From NCBI GenBank assembly GCA_943788195.1, contig CALSPH010000001.1:433673-497672 (forward strand): a DNA stretch of 64,000 nucleotides, given 5' to 3'. The translations under genes were made by a program, and so were the position numbers. Below are positions 36,301 to 45,544 of the stretch, in pieces; within the stretch, counting starts at the first letter, position 1; each line of letters starts with the position of its first letter. The stretch comes from an uncultured Bacteroidia bacterium. Its GTDB lineage: Bacteria; Bacteroidota; Bacteroidia; NS11-12g; UBA955. The notes beneath the pieces are model-generated. The model was not told where the DNA came from and did not search any database. It saw nothing but the letters and a program-made list of their open reading frames with translations.

Positions 36301-37771
36301 CTTCAAAAACACCCTTTTTAAATTGACCATCCACAATTGCATTTGATATTGTTTTACCTGAGAATTCAAATCGATCAATGTTCGATTTTACCGTGGCATT
36401 CATACTCATAAAGCGCAGACCCGTACCGTCCGCATCAATTTCTCCAGCAAATGTGCCTAGCCCAGCACCAGGAGCCAGCGTTTTTAAGTTAAAGCCCGTG
36501 GTTTTCAACTTCCCAATGTAGCTCGCATCAAGTATACTTTCTTTATTTGTATATTTAAATTTTAAGTCTGTGTATGCAACACCCAGATTTGTGTTCCAAT
36601 TTCCCCTTGAAACAAAATCATGTGTAAACCCAATTAGATTACCTTTAAACTCAATTTTCCCGATAGACGCAATTTCTGTATTTACACTGTTGAGTCCGAA
36701 TAATTGCGATAGTTCAGTTATCTCACTTTGAAAACCGCTGATATTACAATCAATCAACGTGTTTTGAATATCAGGTAGACCAGAAAAATCAATACTACCC
36801 GTAAGATTGGTGTGTTTACCATGATTTAGAATAATATCATTGATGTCGAGTCGGCTAATGGGACCGTCTGATTTACCCGATACTATGAAACTCTTATTTT
36901 GACCCCAAATAGGTTCATAAAAGTAGGCTATATCCTTTAAGCTCACATTTGAATTGATCAAATTTGCCTTTATGTCAACAGCATCAATAAAGTCACTTAA
37001 GCTTGGATAGCCGCTATAATTCATTTCGAGTTGGTTGCCCAACGTGCTGTTTGGGGTCTTCAATAGCATATTGAAAAAAGCAATACTATTTCTGTGTATT
37101 CGAGTATCTGCAGTTAAGTTGGTTACCTCTAATCCACTTTTTTCTATCGTATGTAATGATTTTATCCGGAAGCTGAGGGAGTCATTTACAATTGTAAATG
37201 AGCTAATCTCTCCATTTATTTGGCCAAATTCGAAATAGTTTTCATCAAACCTTCGATCTTTTGGCGGTGCCTTTTCTGAGTTCCGATATCGAAAAGCAGC
37301 GTTTTTAATGTTTATTTTATCCGATGAAATGGTCCAAATTTTTGGAGGTTTCGTGGTGTCTCTATTCGCGGGTTGTAAATATTTAATAAAGAAATTGAAA
37401 TTGAATAACTCCTGGTCAGGATGTTTTTCGAAGTGCACGTTTGCATTCTCTAAATCAATCTTACTTAGCTCAATAATGCGTTTTTCTGGATTAAATTTTT
37501 TATAGTTTACTGATACTTTGCCTGCATGAATCAGTGTATCACCCTGCTGATCATAGATTAAAACGTTGTGTAAACTAATCTTTTTCCACCAACCTACTTT
37601 AACTTTCCCAATGGTAATTTTTGTGTTCATATCTGCAGCTAGCGGGGAAATAGCTACTTGAACAACTTTGTTTTGGAAAGTATGGCTTCGTATAGCAGTA
37701 TAGAAAAGACCAATTAGCACGAGTAAGCATATTGCTACGAGACTCATTTTTTTCGCTATTTTTGAAAACAC
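33371..37771 (-). CDS. tamB: TamB-like translocation/assembly module protein
   Basis: The protein (about 1,466 residues) has an N-terminal anchor (KIAKKMSLVAICLLVLIGLFY), a long body of repeated beta strands typical of the AsmA/TamB lipid-channel fold, and the C-terminal DUF490 domain (GNKVGSNATNVSLEYNITRD and nearby). TamB proteins span the periplasm and help outer-membrane assembly or phospholipid transport. The GTG at 37771 is preferred since it gives basic residues before the anchor; a TTG at 37804 and an ATG at 37747 are alternatives. It is divergent from tsaD, an arrangement common in Bacteroidota. Confidence 0.88.
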   Translation of the reverse strand: MFSKIAKKMSLVAICLLVLIGLFYTAIRSHTFQNKVVQVAISPLAADMNTKITIGKVKVGWWKKISLHNVLIYDQQGDTLIHAGKVSVNYKKFNPEKRIIELSKIDLENANVHFEKHPDQELFNFNFFIKYLQPANRDTTKPPKIWTISSDKINIKNAAFRYRNSEKAPPKDRRFDENYFEFGQINGEISSFTIVNDSLSFRIKSLHTIEKSGLEVTNLTADTRIHRNSIAFFNMLLKTPNSTLGNQLEMNYSGYPSLSDFIDAVDIKANLINSNVSLKDIAYFYEPIWGQNKSFIVSGKSDGPISRLDINDIILNHGKHTNLTGSIDFSGLPDIQNTLIDCNISGFQSEITELSQLFGLNSVNTEIASIGKIEFKGNLIGFTHDFVSRGNWNTNLGVAYTDLKFKYTNKESILDASYIGKLKTTGFNLKTLAPGAGLGTFAGEIDADGTGLRFMSMNATVKSNIDRFEFSGKTISNAIVDGQFKKGVFEGHSSVKDNNLDMSFTGKIDFNTSEPVIDVDADINKANLAYFGLDTGQSTVSGKINSDLKGNSIDNLVGHLDISQLVINKSGKTYLIENTQLVAEKESNYRNITLHSDVADVSIIGDFSIGRLPLSINNFLWNLSPDYFKYQNLKTNQVMDFEIKIKKPELLLSYLPNDIVFSPIQLSGKYNSDLNTLNASLKANFIELYRYRINSLNLSLDKPLNQPLFLKLSSLANSYDSIALGDKLAIEANLLDNLMKFRLKATSEELKFNSSINGNLSFAKDTLTLNFLSSGFNTHGRNWVINENGTIKYHTKFLDLTNLVIENATQRLTFNGRVSKNIQDKMNIAFNNFEPGKLLYALNILTNDTLSGIANGNVLVSNLYRTPLLEGDFTFKGAKWNQDTLGDIAVNARNEGREILNLAGTEITSGPLTGVKINGTIDINPNHENYNIGFELPKSSIKLTSYFLKGILSDIDGFAEGKNLKLKGKFNKPEISGRVTLEDIAFKVDYLNTTYLVRKASIDLLKNSVDLQPARIYDQNNQSGLITGNIKHSYFDKWKFNIHIDDINNMQLLNTNQMQNDLFYGKGYGSGNASFTGPLEGIDIYLKVKTEKGTKVTLPLEDEEAQTSLSYVKFKKEENLSERRAKKAFSNINSIIVDLEATKDAVAEMVFDSKVGDVLTGSGNGILKFEVNKSADFFMYGTLTVEEGKYLFTAFNFVNKPFDIAKGGTIFWDGDPFNAKINLTAIYKQKASLAPLVDPSQYGTEADYKRATDRLKTPVDVYSKIYLSGLLFTPKIEFDIAFPNLNNSGGSSVEVTQLKNKFISDPQELNKQFLSLLVFNKFLPISFDGIGLVASAPGQSASEMLSAQLNNWFSDLGVGLIDNISFDLGKDTADQRELVVRAEKSFFNERLTLKGAYGNKVGSNATNVSLEYNITRDGNLKLRTNFTPFYYSTLFSNTNQQGLGSVKRGTVGVFFRREFETIFKKK

Positions 37772-37815
37772 TTTCAGAACTCCAAATTTAAGGTTTAGCA
37801 ACAATTAATCTAACA

Positions 37816-38829
37816 TTGACAATTAACAAAAATAAACCATGTGTATTGGCCATAGAAACTTCCTGTGACGATACATCAATTGCTGTACTTAAGGAAGACA
37901 AAATTCTTGCCAATGTTACGGCAAATCAAGAAATTCATGCTAAATATGGTGGGGTAGTTCCTGAATTAGCCAGTCGAAATCACGAAAAGAATATTGTACG
38001 TGTTTTTAATGAGGCAATAAATCAGTCTGGAATAGATCAAAGTGAGCTTGACGCAATCGCTTTTACACAGGGGCCAGGACTTTTAGGGTCTTTAATGGTA
38101 GGGGTTAGTTTTGCTAAAAGTTTGGCTTTAGGGTTGAACATACCGCTCATTGCTGTTAACCACCTGCAGGCGCATATTGCTGCATTATATATTGAAAACC
38201 CTAACCCAACATTCCCTTTTATTTGCCTCCTTGTTTCTGGTGGTCATACTCAAATAATTTGGGTGAAGGATTTCTTTAGCTATGAAATACTAGGTTCTAC
38301 GCTGGATGATGCAGGAGGAGAAGCTTTTGATAAAATAGGCAAGATGCTCGATCTACCTTATCCAGCAGGACCTGCTATCGATAGATTGGCCCAAAAAGGA
38401 GATCCAGAACGATTTAAATTTACCTATTCTAAAGTTCCCGATTTTAACTATAGTTTTAGTGGTTTCAAAACGCAAGTACTGTACTTCTTACGAGATCAAG
38501 AAAAGTTAGATGCCAACTTTAAGGCATCTAATATCAATGATCTTTGTGCTTCTATTCAGCACCATATTTGCACCTATTTATTGAAGCCAGTGGCTAAACT
38601 AATGAAGGAACGTGAAGTTTTAGGATTAGCAGTGGTAGGAGGAGTATCTGCCAATGCTGAATTACGAATTGAAATGCAGAAATTGGCTCTAAAGAATCAA
38701 ATACCTTTTATGGTGCCAGATTTTCAGTATTGCACGGACAATGCAGGAATGATAGCTGAAGTAGCTAAGTATAAGTTTGAAAAAGAAGATTTTGTGACTT
38801 TGGATGTAGTTGCTAAAGCAAGGTTCTAA
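37816..38829 (+). CDS. tsaD: tRNA threonylcarbamoyladenosine synthase subunit TsaD
   Basis: This 337-residue protein is the Kae1/YgjD ATPase that transfers threonylcarbamoyl to A37 of ANN-reading tRNAs. Marks: [11 protein letters not shown], the metal-binding [38 protein letters not shown] and SFSGFKTQV. The start is a TTG at 37816, the first start codon in frame that keeps the family N-terminus; an ATG overlapping it is in another frame. A near-consensus -7 box (TAACATTG) overlaps the start. The stop overlaps the convergent metH fragment by four bases. Confidence 0.95.
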   Translation: MTINKNKPCVLAIETSCDDTSIAVLKEDKILANVTANQEIHAKYGGVVPELASRNHEKNIVRVFNEAINQSGIDQSELDAIAFTQGPGLLGSLMVGVSFAKSLALGLNIPLIAVNHLQAHIAALYIENPNPTFPFICLLVSGGHTQIIWVKDFFSYEILGSTLDDAGGEAFDKIGKMLDLPYPAGPAIDRLAQKGDPERFKFTYSKVPDFNYSFSGFKTQVLYFLRDQEKLDANFKASNINDLCASIQHHICTYLLKPVAKLMKEREVLGLAVVGGVSANAELRIEMQKLALKNQIPFMVPDFQYCTDNAGMIAEVAKYKFEKEDFVTLDVVAKARF

Positions 38830-39821
38830 GCGAGCTCTTTGATCTTCCGTGGCTCAAACTCATTGGCAACTTCTGCAATGGCTTTTATGTGTTCTGGAGT
38901 TGTACCACAACATCCTCCCACAACATTAACGAATCCGCTTGAACAGAAATCTTTTAAATTTTCAGCCATTGCTTCTGGAGATTCGTCATATTCACCAAAT
39001 TCATTAGGTAATCCAGCATTAGGATAGCAAGAAACAAGACATTGTGCAACATCTGAAAGAGAAGCAAGAAAAGGGCGCATCTGTTCTGCCCCTAAAGCAC
39101 AATTTAACCCGACACTAAATAGATTGCCGTGCGCAATGGATATATAAAATGCTTCTGTAGTTTGACCACTTAAAGTACGTCCACTTGCATCTGTTATTGT
39201 ACCCGAAACCATCACGGGAATATCTAATCCCCTTTCTTCTTTGATTGTATTTACAGCAAATAATGCAGCCTTGCAATTTAGCGTGTCAAAAACGGTTTCA
39301 ATTAAAAGTAAATCCACCCCACCTTCTATGAGTGCATCTGCTTGTTGGGTATAAATATCAACCAAATCATCGAAACTCACTTCTCGATAACCCGGGTTAT
39401 TTACATCAGGTGAAATAGAGGCAGTTTTGTTGGTTGGTCCCATTGCTCCAGCAACAAATCGGGGTTTATCTGAATAGGTTGCAGCTACTTCTTTTGCTAA
39501 ATTCGCAGCAGCAATGTTGATCTCTCGCACTCTATCTTCAAGTGCATAATCAGCCATGCTGATTCGGTTAGCATTAAAGGTGTTGGTTTCAACAATATCC
39601 GCTCCAGCATCAAAATATTCTTTAATAATCGACTTAATAATTTCAGGTTGGGTTAACACCAATACATCATTATTTCCTTTTTGGGGTTTTGTTAAACCTT
39701 CTAAGCCACGTGCAAAATCTTCTTCTTCCAGTTTATGTTGTTGAATCATGGTGCCCATGGCTCCATCTAAAATTAGAATTCGTTCTGATGCTATTCGTTT
39801 TAATCTTTCTGAAATATTCAT
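38826..39821 (-). CDS. metH: Homocysteine-binding methyltransferase module of split MetH
   Basis: This 331-residue protein is the first module of cobalamin-dependent methionine synthase: [36 protein letters not shown] and [11 protein letters not shown], the last two with the zinc-binding Cys residues that activate homocysteine. The folate, cobalamin and reactivation modules of full MetH (about 1,200 residues) are missing and must be encoded elsewhere. Split MetH is common in Bacteroidota. It lies five bases after mgtE in the rsmA-mgtE-metH unit. Confidence 0.92.
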   Translation of the reverse strand: MNISERLKRIASERILILDGAMGTMIQQHKLEEEDFARGLEGLTKPQKGNNDVLVLTQPEIIKSIIKEYFDAGADIVETNTFNANRISMADYALEDRVREINIAAANLAKEVAATYSDKPRFVAGAMGPTNKTASISPDVNNPGYREVSFDDLVDIYTQQADALIEGGVDLLLIETVFDTLNCKAALFAVNTIKEERGLDIPVMVSGTITDASGRTLSGQTTEAFYISIAHGNLFSVGLNCALGAEQMRPFLASLSDVAQCLVSCYPNAGLPNEFGEYDESPEAMAENLKDFCSSGFVNVVGGCCGTTPEHIKAIAEVANEFEPRKIKELA

Positions 39822-39826
39822 GATGT

Positions 39827-41185
39827 TTATAATAATAAGCTTCCAATTAGAAAGTAAACAGTTAAACCAAGGATATCGTTTGTTGTCGTAATAAAAGGTC
39901 CGGTTGCCAATGCGGGGTCAATATTTAACCGATTCAGTATTAGGGGTGTTATTGTCCCAAAAATACTGGCAAATAGAATTACGCTTATTAATGCCAAACT
40001 AACGGTTAAACCCAGCATAGAATCATATCCAATAATAATATTCCATGTCAACAATATGGCTGAACAAATGAGTCCATTGATTAGTCCAACCAAGAGTTCT
40101 TTCTTTAATTTGGGTAAGATGGCTTCTGCACCCATGGTTCGATTAGCTAAACCTTGCACAACAATTGCAGAGGATTGGACACCTGCATTCCCGCCCATTG
40201 CAGCCACCAAAGGAATAAAAAAAGCCAACTTAGGAATAGCCGCTAAATCTGCTTCATAATTGGCTAAGATAGCACTGGTTAATATGCCACCAATTAGTCC
40301 AACTATTAACCAAGGAAGTCTAGCCCTGCTTAAAACGAGTACTTTATCGGTAGATTCCACATTTTCTGAAAGACCAGAGGCCAATTGATAATCCCTTTCA
40401 GCTTCCTCTTTCGTGAAATCTACTATATCATCAATGGTAATTCTGCCTTGGAGCCTGCCAAGCGCATCAACCACAGGAATCGCATCTAAATCATATTTGT
40501 ACATCAGATTCGCTACTTCCTCTGCTTCTTCATATACATTTACTTTGACCAAATCTTCTACATTCTTCATCAGTGCTCCGACTTTAATATCGGCTCTGCT
40601 GAGTATGATTTGTTTAAGAGAAATAATACCCAATATCTTGTCATAATCATCGGTTACGTAAACCGTATAAACTTTTTGAACTTCCTCTGCTTGTTCTCGA
40701 ATTGCTTCAATACACTCAGTTACGGTAAAAGAATCCTTTACCTTTATTAACTCTTTTGCCATTAGTCCACCTGCTGAATTTTCAGGGTAATGGAGTAATG
40801 AGATAATCTGCCCAGCAAATTGCTTATCCTCTATATATGAAAGCACTTCATTCGCTCTTTGCGTTGGTAAAACATTAATCATGTCGGCAGCATCATCCGT
40901 ATCCAAGAGTGTGATAAAACGTTTTGCAATGTCTTCAGATTCATAACCCTTAAAAAAACGGGATAGAATATCATCATCCAAGGCTTCCACAACTTGAACA
41001 GCCTTTTCAGGCTCAATAGCGTCTATTATAAATTGAGCATCTTCTAAGCTTATATCATAAAAAATATAGGCAATATCTTCTGGGTGAAGATCTTCTAAAA
41101 GATCAGCTACAACCTGCACTTGTTTGTTGGAGCAGGCGGCAATTATATCAATGATATACGCTTTGTCAATTACCTCGGTTGCCAT
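39827..41185 (-). CDS. mgtE: Magnesium transporter MgtE
   Basis: This 452-residue protein has the MgtE order: an N domain of acidic helical repeats, a pair of CBS domains (about residues 130-255), a connecting helix and five membrane spans ([37 protein letters not shown], and others) with the pore motif GGNAGVQSS. It imports Mg2+ and closes when the N and CBS domains bind Mg2+. The start overlaps the end of rsmA by 20 bases, so translation is likely coupled. Confidence 0.95.
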   Translation of the reverse strand: MATEVIDKAYIIDIIAACSNKQVQVVADLLEDLHPEDIAYIFYDISLEDAQFIIDAIEPEKAVQVVEALDDDILSRFFKGYESEDIAKRFITLLDTDDAADMINVLPTQRANEVLSYIEDKQFAGQIISLLHYPENSAGGLMAKELIKVKDSFTVTECIEAIREQAEEVQKVYTVYVTDDYDKILGIISLKQIILSRADIKVGALMKNVEDLVKVNVYEEAEEVANLMYKYDLDAIPVVDALGRLQGRITIDDIVDFTKEEAERDYQLASGLSENVESTDKVLVLSRARLPWLIVGLIGGILTSAILANYEADLAAIPKLAFFIPLVAAMGGNAGVQSSAIVVQGLANRTMGAEAILPKLKKELLVGLINGLICSAILLTWNIIIGYDSMLGLTVSLALISVILFASIFGTITPLILNRLNIDPALATGPFITTTNDILGLTVYFLIGSLLL

Positions 41186-41948
41186 TTTGAACTAAATATA
41201 GGAGTTCGCTTAATTCAATGAATTTTGCAAAGCTAAGTTGTTCAGGCCGCATTGTAAAATAGCTCTTGTCAATGATTTGCTCAATCCCTAAAGAACTTAA
41301 GCTATTTCGAAGCATTTTTCTTCTTTGACCAAATGCTGTCTTGATTACCGCTTTATAAAATTTATAAGGGACCGGTAACTCAAAGTTTTCTTTACGCACT
41401 GCATGAATAACGCCTGACATTACCTTCGGAGCAGGGAAGAATGATCCAGGCTTAATACTAAAACAATATTCTGTATCGTAAAAAGTATTTAGCAGAACAG
41501 ATAAAATCCCGTAGGTTTTACTTCCTTCTTTTGCGCATAAGCGCTCCGCAACTTCTTTTTGAAACATTCCTGTGAAGTACTTGACATTAGTCCAATTGTC
41601 CAGCACCTTAAAAACAATCTGGGATGAAATGTTATAAGGGTAGTTGCCAATGATTGCATAGTCTTTTTTTCCAAGATCAAACTCATAGGCAAGGATATCG
41701 CCAAGAACAAACTGGTCCAAACATTCTGGATATTTCTCATGCATATATGCAATGCTTTCATCATCAATGTCTATGCACAGTAAATCGCTTTGAAATTTGG
41801 GCAACAAAAAATCAGAAAGAACGCCTTTACCGCAGCCCACTTCAATAATCCTTCCTGCAGAAGACTTATCCAATAGACAGGCAACTTTTTCGGCAATGCT
41901 TAGGTCTGTTAAGAAGTGTTGTCCTAGATGTTTTTTGGGTTGAACCAT
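41166..41948 (-). CDS. rsmA: 16S rRNA dimethyladenosine transferase RsmA (KsgA)
   Basis: This 260-residue SAM-dependent enzyme dimethylates two adenines near the 3' end of 16S rRNA. It shows KKHLGQHFLTD, the SAM motif IIEVGCGKGVLSDFLL, the catalytic IIGNYPYNISSQIVFK and the C-terminal FGQRRKMLRNSL. The ATG at 41948 (MVQPKKHLG) is chosen over the TTG at 41960 because a -7 box ends nine bases before it. First gene of the rsmA-mgtE-metH unit. Confidence 0.96.
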   Translation of the reverse strand: MVQPKKHLGQHFLTDLSIAEKVACLLDKSSAGRIIEVGCGKGVLSDFLLPKFQSDLLCIDIDDESIAYMHEKYPECLDQFVLGDILAYEFDLGKKDYAIIGNYPYNISSQIVFKVLDNWTNVKYFTGMFQKEVAERLCAKEGSKTYGILSVLLNTFYDTEYCFSIKPGSFFPAPKVMSGVIHAVRKENFELPVPYKFYKAVIKTAFGQRRKMLRNSLSSLGIEQIIDKSYFTMRPEQLSFAKFIELSELLYLVQNGNRGN

Positions 41949-41957
41949 AGAAAGTGA

Positions 41958-41965
41958 CAAAGCTA
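41958..41965 (-). promoter_or_regulatory. -7 box of the rsmA operon
   Basis: The minus strand reads TAGCTTTG, a perfect TAnnTTTG, ending nine bases before the rsmA ATG. It overlaps the alternative TTG start at 41960, which is therefore unlikely to be used. Confidence 0.5.
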
Positions 41966-42033
41966 AAGTATAATCTGATAAAATGGTTAGCGGGTAATTA
42001 ACTAGAATAGTAAAAAATTTGATTTAAAATCCA

Positions 42034-42041
42034 TACTTTTG
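42034..42041 (+). promoter_or_regulatory. -7 box upstream of the DUF1573 genes
   Basis: TACTTTTG matches TAnnTTTG and lies 83 bases before the ATG at 42125, leaving an ordinary leader. A TTTG is present 12 bases upstream, closer than usual. Confidence 0.4.
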
Positions 42042-42124
42042 CTAGGCTTTAAAGGGTGTTTCCCAAACAACATGTATTTATGGCACGATAATTGAAAAAT
42101 ATATTTAATTAAAACTATACAAAA

Positions 42125-42607
42125 ATGAAAAAAATATTATTAGCGTTATTAGCAGTGGGTGTTGCATTCAGTGCAAATGCTCAAAAAAAGAAAGTTAAGA
42201 AAAAAGTAGCAACTGAGACTCATGCTGCAAAGGTGATTATTGCAAAAAAGGATTCTGTTGGGAACATTAAGTTTACCGAAACGAAACACGATTTTGGAAA
42301 AATTCCTCAGGGTACACCTGTTACTTATACTTTCAAATTTGTAAACTCTAACCCAAGTGCAGTGACTATTACAAACGCAAGAGCCTCTTGTGGTTGTACT
42401 ACACCAAATTGGTCTAAAGAGCCTGTTGCATCTGGTGGTTCAGGTACAATTACTGTAAGGTATAATGCTGCAGCAACTGGAGTATTTAATAAATCGGTTA
42501 CGGTTGAAACTAATATGGGAACAATTGTTCTTTACATTACTGGAGTAGTTCAAGCTAAACCAGCAGAACCAGCGCCAACACCAATAAAAATTGGTGGAGG
42601 TAACTAA
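42125..42607 (+). CDS. DUF1573 secreted protein (first of three)
   Basis: This 160-residue protein has a signal peptide (MKKILLALLAVGVAFSANAQ), a lysine-rich linker and one DUF1573 domain with the marks KHDFGKIPQGTPVTYTF, SCGCTTPNW and TVRYNAAATGVFNKSVTV. The domain is an Ig-like (ASH/HYDIN-related) fold with a conserved Cys-Gly-Cys. Its job is unknown; it is very common and often multicopy in Bacteroidota. A terminator follows directly, so it is its own transcript or the strongest part of one. Confidence 0.88.
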   Translation: MKKILLALLAVGVAFSANAQKKKVKKKVATETHAAKVIIAKKDSVGNIKFTETKHDFGKIPQGTPVTYTFKFVNSNPSAVTITNARASCGCTTPNWSKEPVASGGSGTITVRYNAAATGVFNKSVTVETNMGTIVLYITGVVQAKPAEPAPTPIKIGGGN

Positions 42608-42624
42608 AATAGAAAACCGTTAAG

Positions 42625-42659
42625 AAAAGGCTTGGTATTTCATATCAAGCCTTTTTTTT
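42625..42659 (+). terminator. Terminator after the first DUF1573 gene
   Basis: A 14-bp stem (AAAAGGCTTGGTAT paired with its near-perfect complement, one G-U pair) and a 3-base loop are followed by a run of eight T. It ends 18 bases after the stop codon. Confidence 0.88.
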
Positions 42660-42677
42660 AAGCAAATGTTAATACGT

Positions 42678-43046
42678 ATGAAGAAGTTACTTATCCTTAT
42701 TCTGGCATGTTTTTCATTAATGGCGCTAAAGTCTGATAATCCTTCAGATTACATGCGTTTTGATAAAACTACACATGATTTTGGCAACATAGTACAAGGT
42801 ATTCCTGTAACCGCAAAATTTGTAATTACTAATATAAGTTCAGAGGCCATTATTATTAATAGTATTGAAAGACAATGCGGTTGCACAACCCCAAAATTTA
42901 ATACAACCCCGATTGGTAAATCTGAATCCGATACAATTACCGTTGGATATAACGCAGCCGTTATAGGAGCTTTCACCAAAAAAATCACGGTTAAAACTAA
43001 CTTTGGAAATACTGAATTATTTATTCGAGGTACCGTTATTCAATAG
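42678..43046 (+). CDS. DUF1573 secreted protein (second of three)
   Basis: This 122-residue protein has a short signal peptide (MKKLLILILACFSLMALKS) and a single DUF1573 domain: HDFGNIVQGIPVTAKFVI, QCGCTTPKF and TVGYNAAVIGAFTKKI. It is close to its neighbour in sequence, so the pair is a tandem duplication. The ATG at 42678 is preferred over 42666 as it puts the basic residues at the start. The third copy begins two bases after its stop. Confidence 0.85.
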   Translation: MKKLLILILACFSLMALKSDNPSDYMRFDKTTHDFGNIVQGIPVTAKFVITNISSEAIIINSIERQCGCTTPKFNTTPIGKSESDTITVGYNAAVIGAFTKKITVKTNFGNTELFIRGTVIQ

Positions 43047-43048
43047 AA

Positions 43049-43768
43049 ATGAATTTGATAAGATGGATCGGTAAGGGGGCAATAATTTTAGGAATTGTTT
43101 CTATTCTACCTAATCAACTTAAGTCTCAGAACAGCAATAACGTTCGTTTAAAATTTAAAGCAGATACAATCTTTTTTGAACCTGTAGTTGCAGGTGTCAA
43201 GGTCCATTTAACCTATCAATTTGCAGTCCAAGGGGATAGTAGCCAAAAAACTAAAATACATCAAGTGTATACAGGATGCAGCTGCACAGCTACAGAGTAT
43301 AATGATGACTCCATGAATGCAGGAGATCTGGGTAAGGTTGATTTAACCTTTGATTCTGAAGAATGGGGAGCAGATACGGGGTATCTTGTCAATAAGCATA
43401 TTTATGTCATTTACAATGGGGGCAGTCAAGTAGTGTTTCTGCAAGGCCGAGTTTTTTCTAAGGATACATTAAGTAAAATAAGATATAGTAAGAAATTGCA
43501 TGACTTTGGTGAGATCACTCATCAAATTCGAGTTTCCTATACATTTGTTATTTACAATGATAATTTTACCCCAATTAGAATAGAAAATGTAAGAACAAGC
43601 GCTGGCCCGTTAGTAAAATGGTCCAAGGACATGATACATTATGGAGATTCTAGCTTAATTCATGTGGCATTTGGCGCTGGAAATATGGGGCGCTTTAGTA
43701 AAGTCATAACCGTATCCACAAATTTAGGAAACCAGATATTACGTATCAATGGGGAAGTTATAGAATGA
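43049..43768 (+). CDS. Double-domain DUF1573 protein (third of three)
   Basis: The 239-residue protein has a signal sequence (IGKGAIILGIVSILPNQ) and two DUF1573-like domains. The first keeps a Cys pair in GCSCTATEY; the second (KLHDFGEITHQIRVSYTFV, then VIHVAFGAGNMGRFSKVITV-like end) has lost the Cys-Gly-Cys and reads RTSAGPLVKW instead. It is co-transcribed with the second copy and ends at a strong terminator. The pattern suggests a duplicated and diverging family. Confidence 0.75.
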   Translation: MNLIRWIGKGAIILGIVSILPNQLKSQNSNNVRLKFKADTIFFEPVVAGVKVHLTYQFAVQGDSSQKTKIHQVYTGCSCTATEYNDDSMNAGDLGKVDLTFDSEEWGADTGYLVNKHIYVIYNGGSQVVFLQGRVFSKDTLSKIRYSKKLHDFGEITHQIRVSYTFVIYNDNFTPIRIENVRTSAGPLVKWSKDMIHYGDSSLIHVAFGAGNMGRFSKVITVSTNLGNQILRINGEVIE

Positions 43769-43796
43769 AGAAACAAGTTGGAATAAATATCTGCAT

Positions 43797-43832
43797 AAAA
43801 AAAGCCTTTTGCTATTAGCAAAAGGCTTTTTT
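43797..43832. terminator. Bidirectional terminator between DUF1573 genes and rplY
   Basis: A 16-bp near-perfect stem (AAAAAAGCCTTTTGCT with its complement) around a three-base loop is flanked by A and T runs on both sides. It serves the DUF1573 unit on the plus strand and the prs-rplY unit on the minus strand. Confidence 0.9.
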
Positions 43833-43861
43833 GTTGGTTAATAATATTCTGATTAATGCTA

Positions 43862-44506
43862 TTAAGAATCTCCCTCTTCTCCTTCTTTAGCATCTCCCTC
43901 TTCTCCTTCAGTTGCTTCTCCTTCTTCTCCTTCAACTTCAACTTCTTCCTCAACAACAACTCTACTTGTTTTAACAGAAACAATTGCATTTGCGGCAGAA
44001 TCCAAAATTTCTAATCCAGGAATTTCAATGGTTTCAACTTTAACGGATTGACCAATTAATAAACCGTCAATGCTTACTTCAATAAACTCGGGTAAATCCT
44101 TAAGTAATCCTTTAACTCTAAGTTTTTTAAGTTTAAGTCTTAATTTACCACCTTCTCTAACTCCTTTAGACTCACCAACAATCTTAACGGGGATGTTTAC
44201 AACTACGGGATGCTTATTATCAACAAGCAAAAAGTCAGCGTGTAATATGGTTTCAGATACGGGGTGAAACTGAAGGTCTTGAAGAATAGCTTCATAGCTA
44301 TTATTTTCAACATTCAATTGGACCTTATACGTGTTAGGAGTGTAGACTAGGTTTTTAAAGTCGGCATGATAAACTGAAAAGTTTACATTATCCGTGTCTT
44401 TTTGACCATATAAAATACAAGGAACCTTGCCCTCAGCTCTCACTTCTTTTGTGGCAGATTTACCTAACTTATTTCTAAGCTCTCCTTTTAATAAAATGGT
44501 TTTCAT
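43862..44506 (-). CDS. rplY: 50S ribosomal protein L25 (general stress protein CTC type)
   Basis: This 214-residue protein binds 5S rRNA in the 50S subunit. It has the L25 N-domain (RNKLGKSATKEVRAEGKVPCILYG) and the CTC-type beta C-domain (HPVVVNIPVKIVGESKGVREGG), longer than E. coli L25 (94). The last 30 residues are almost only Glu, Gly, Asp and Ala in short repeats (EGEEGEATEGEEGDAKEGEE), an acidic tail. It follows prs by six bases. Confidence 0.94.
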   Translation of the reverse strand: MKTILLKGELRNKLGKSATKEVRAEGKVPCILYGQKDTDNVNFSVYHADFKNLVYTPNTYKVQLNVENNSYEAILQDLQFHPVSETILHADFLLVDNKHPVVVNIPVKIVGESKGVREGGKLRLKLKKLRVKGLLKDLPEFIEVSIDGLLIGQSVKVETIEIPGLEILDSAANAIVSVKTSRVVVEEEVEVEGEEGEATEGEEGDAKEGEEGDS

Positions 44507-44512
44507 TATGTT

Positions 44513-45490
44513 TTAATTGTTTTTTAATTCTAAAGTGGATTGAACGGATCGTTCAGTTTTAAATAATGTACTGATTGAACCATATTCGTGTACATTTCGT
44601 ATCGCTTTGCTAAATAAGGATGCTGTACTTAACACCCTAAGCTTATCAGTTGCTTCCTTAACTGGAATCGTGTCTAAAACTATAATCTCTTCAAGTTCTG
44701 AACCTGCAATGTTTTCATATGCCTTGCCCGATAATACAGGATGGGTACAAACCGCTCTTACAGATCGAGCACCTTTTTCTTTTAGTAGGCTAGCAGCTTT
44801 ACATAGTGTATTTGCTGTGTCAACTAAATCATCAACAAGTACAATATCTCTATTAGTAACATCACCAATAACAGTCATACTTGCAATCTCATTGGCTCGT
44901 TTTCTTTCCTTGTCACAAATAACCATCTCGGCATTTAAGGCTTTGGCATATTCTCTATTCCGATAAGAAGCACCGATATCCGGAGCGGCAATCGTTAAGT
45001 TTTCCAAACCTAAACTTCTAATATATGGAACAAAAATCACAGAAGAGTCTAAATGGTCTACTGGGATTCTGAAGAATCCTTGAATTTGCGGAGCATGCAA
45101 ATCCATGGTCATAACTCTATCCGCTCCTGCTGTAGTTAGGATGTCAGCCATTAGTTTGGATCCGATAGAAACGCGTGGTTTATCCTTACGATCTTGTCGT
45201 GCATATCCAAAATAAGGTATCACAGCTGTGATATAACTAGCACTTGCTCTTCTAGCCGCATCAATCATAAGAAGTAACTCCATGATATTATCAGAAGGAG
45301 CAAAAGTTGATTGGATAATAAACACATCGCAACCTCTCACGGAATCGTGGTAGTTAGGCTGTATCTCTCCATCAGCAAATTTAGAAATGGTTACTTCACC
45401 TAAAGATTGACCATAATCTGCAGCAATCTTTTTCGCAAGAACTTCAGAACCAGTGCCTGAAAAAATTTTTACTTTATTTAGAATAGCCAT
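44513..45490 (-). CDS. prs: Ribose-phosphate pyrophosphokinase
   Basis: This 325-residue enzyme makes PRPP from ribose-5-phosphate and ATP for nucleotide, His and Trp synthesis. Marks: FADGEIQPNYHDSVRG, the DLHAPQIQGFF motif, the catalytic Lys/Arg region and the PRPP-binding loop DIVLVDDLVDTANTLCKAA. Length fits the family (about 315). It lies between tRNA-Gln and rplY on the minus strand, an order often kept in Bacteroidota, so the tRNA and the two genes may share a transcript. Confidence 0.96.
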   Translation of the reverse strand: MAILNKVKIFSGTGSEVLAKKIAADYGQSLGEVTISKFADGEIQPNYHDSVRGCDVFIIQSTFAPSDNIMELLLMIDAARRASASYITAVIPYFGYARQDRKDKPRVSIGSKLMADILTTAGADRVMTMDLHAPQIQGFFRIPVDHLDSSVIFVPYIRSLGLENLTIAAPDIGASYRNREYAKALNAEMVICDKERKRANEIASMTVIGDVTNRDIVLVDDLVDTANTLCKAASLLKEKGARSVRAVCTHPVLSGKAYENIAGSELEEIIVLDTIPVKEATDKLRVLSTASLFSKAIRNVHEYGSISTLFKTERSVQSTLELKNN

Positions 45491-45544
45491 CTTCTTTACT
45501 TATTTGCTAAAAAAAGGCATGCTTTACACGCCTTTCACTTTGCG

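Noticed and set aside
37804-37816. TTG starts for both tamB and tsaD, 11 bases apart
   Set aside because: Two divergent genes would have no room for promoters; the tamB start is moved inward, tsaD keeps TTG because it has no other start in frame.
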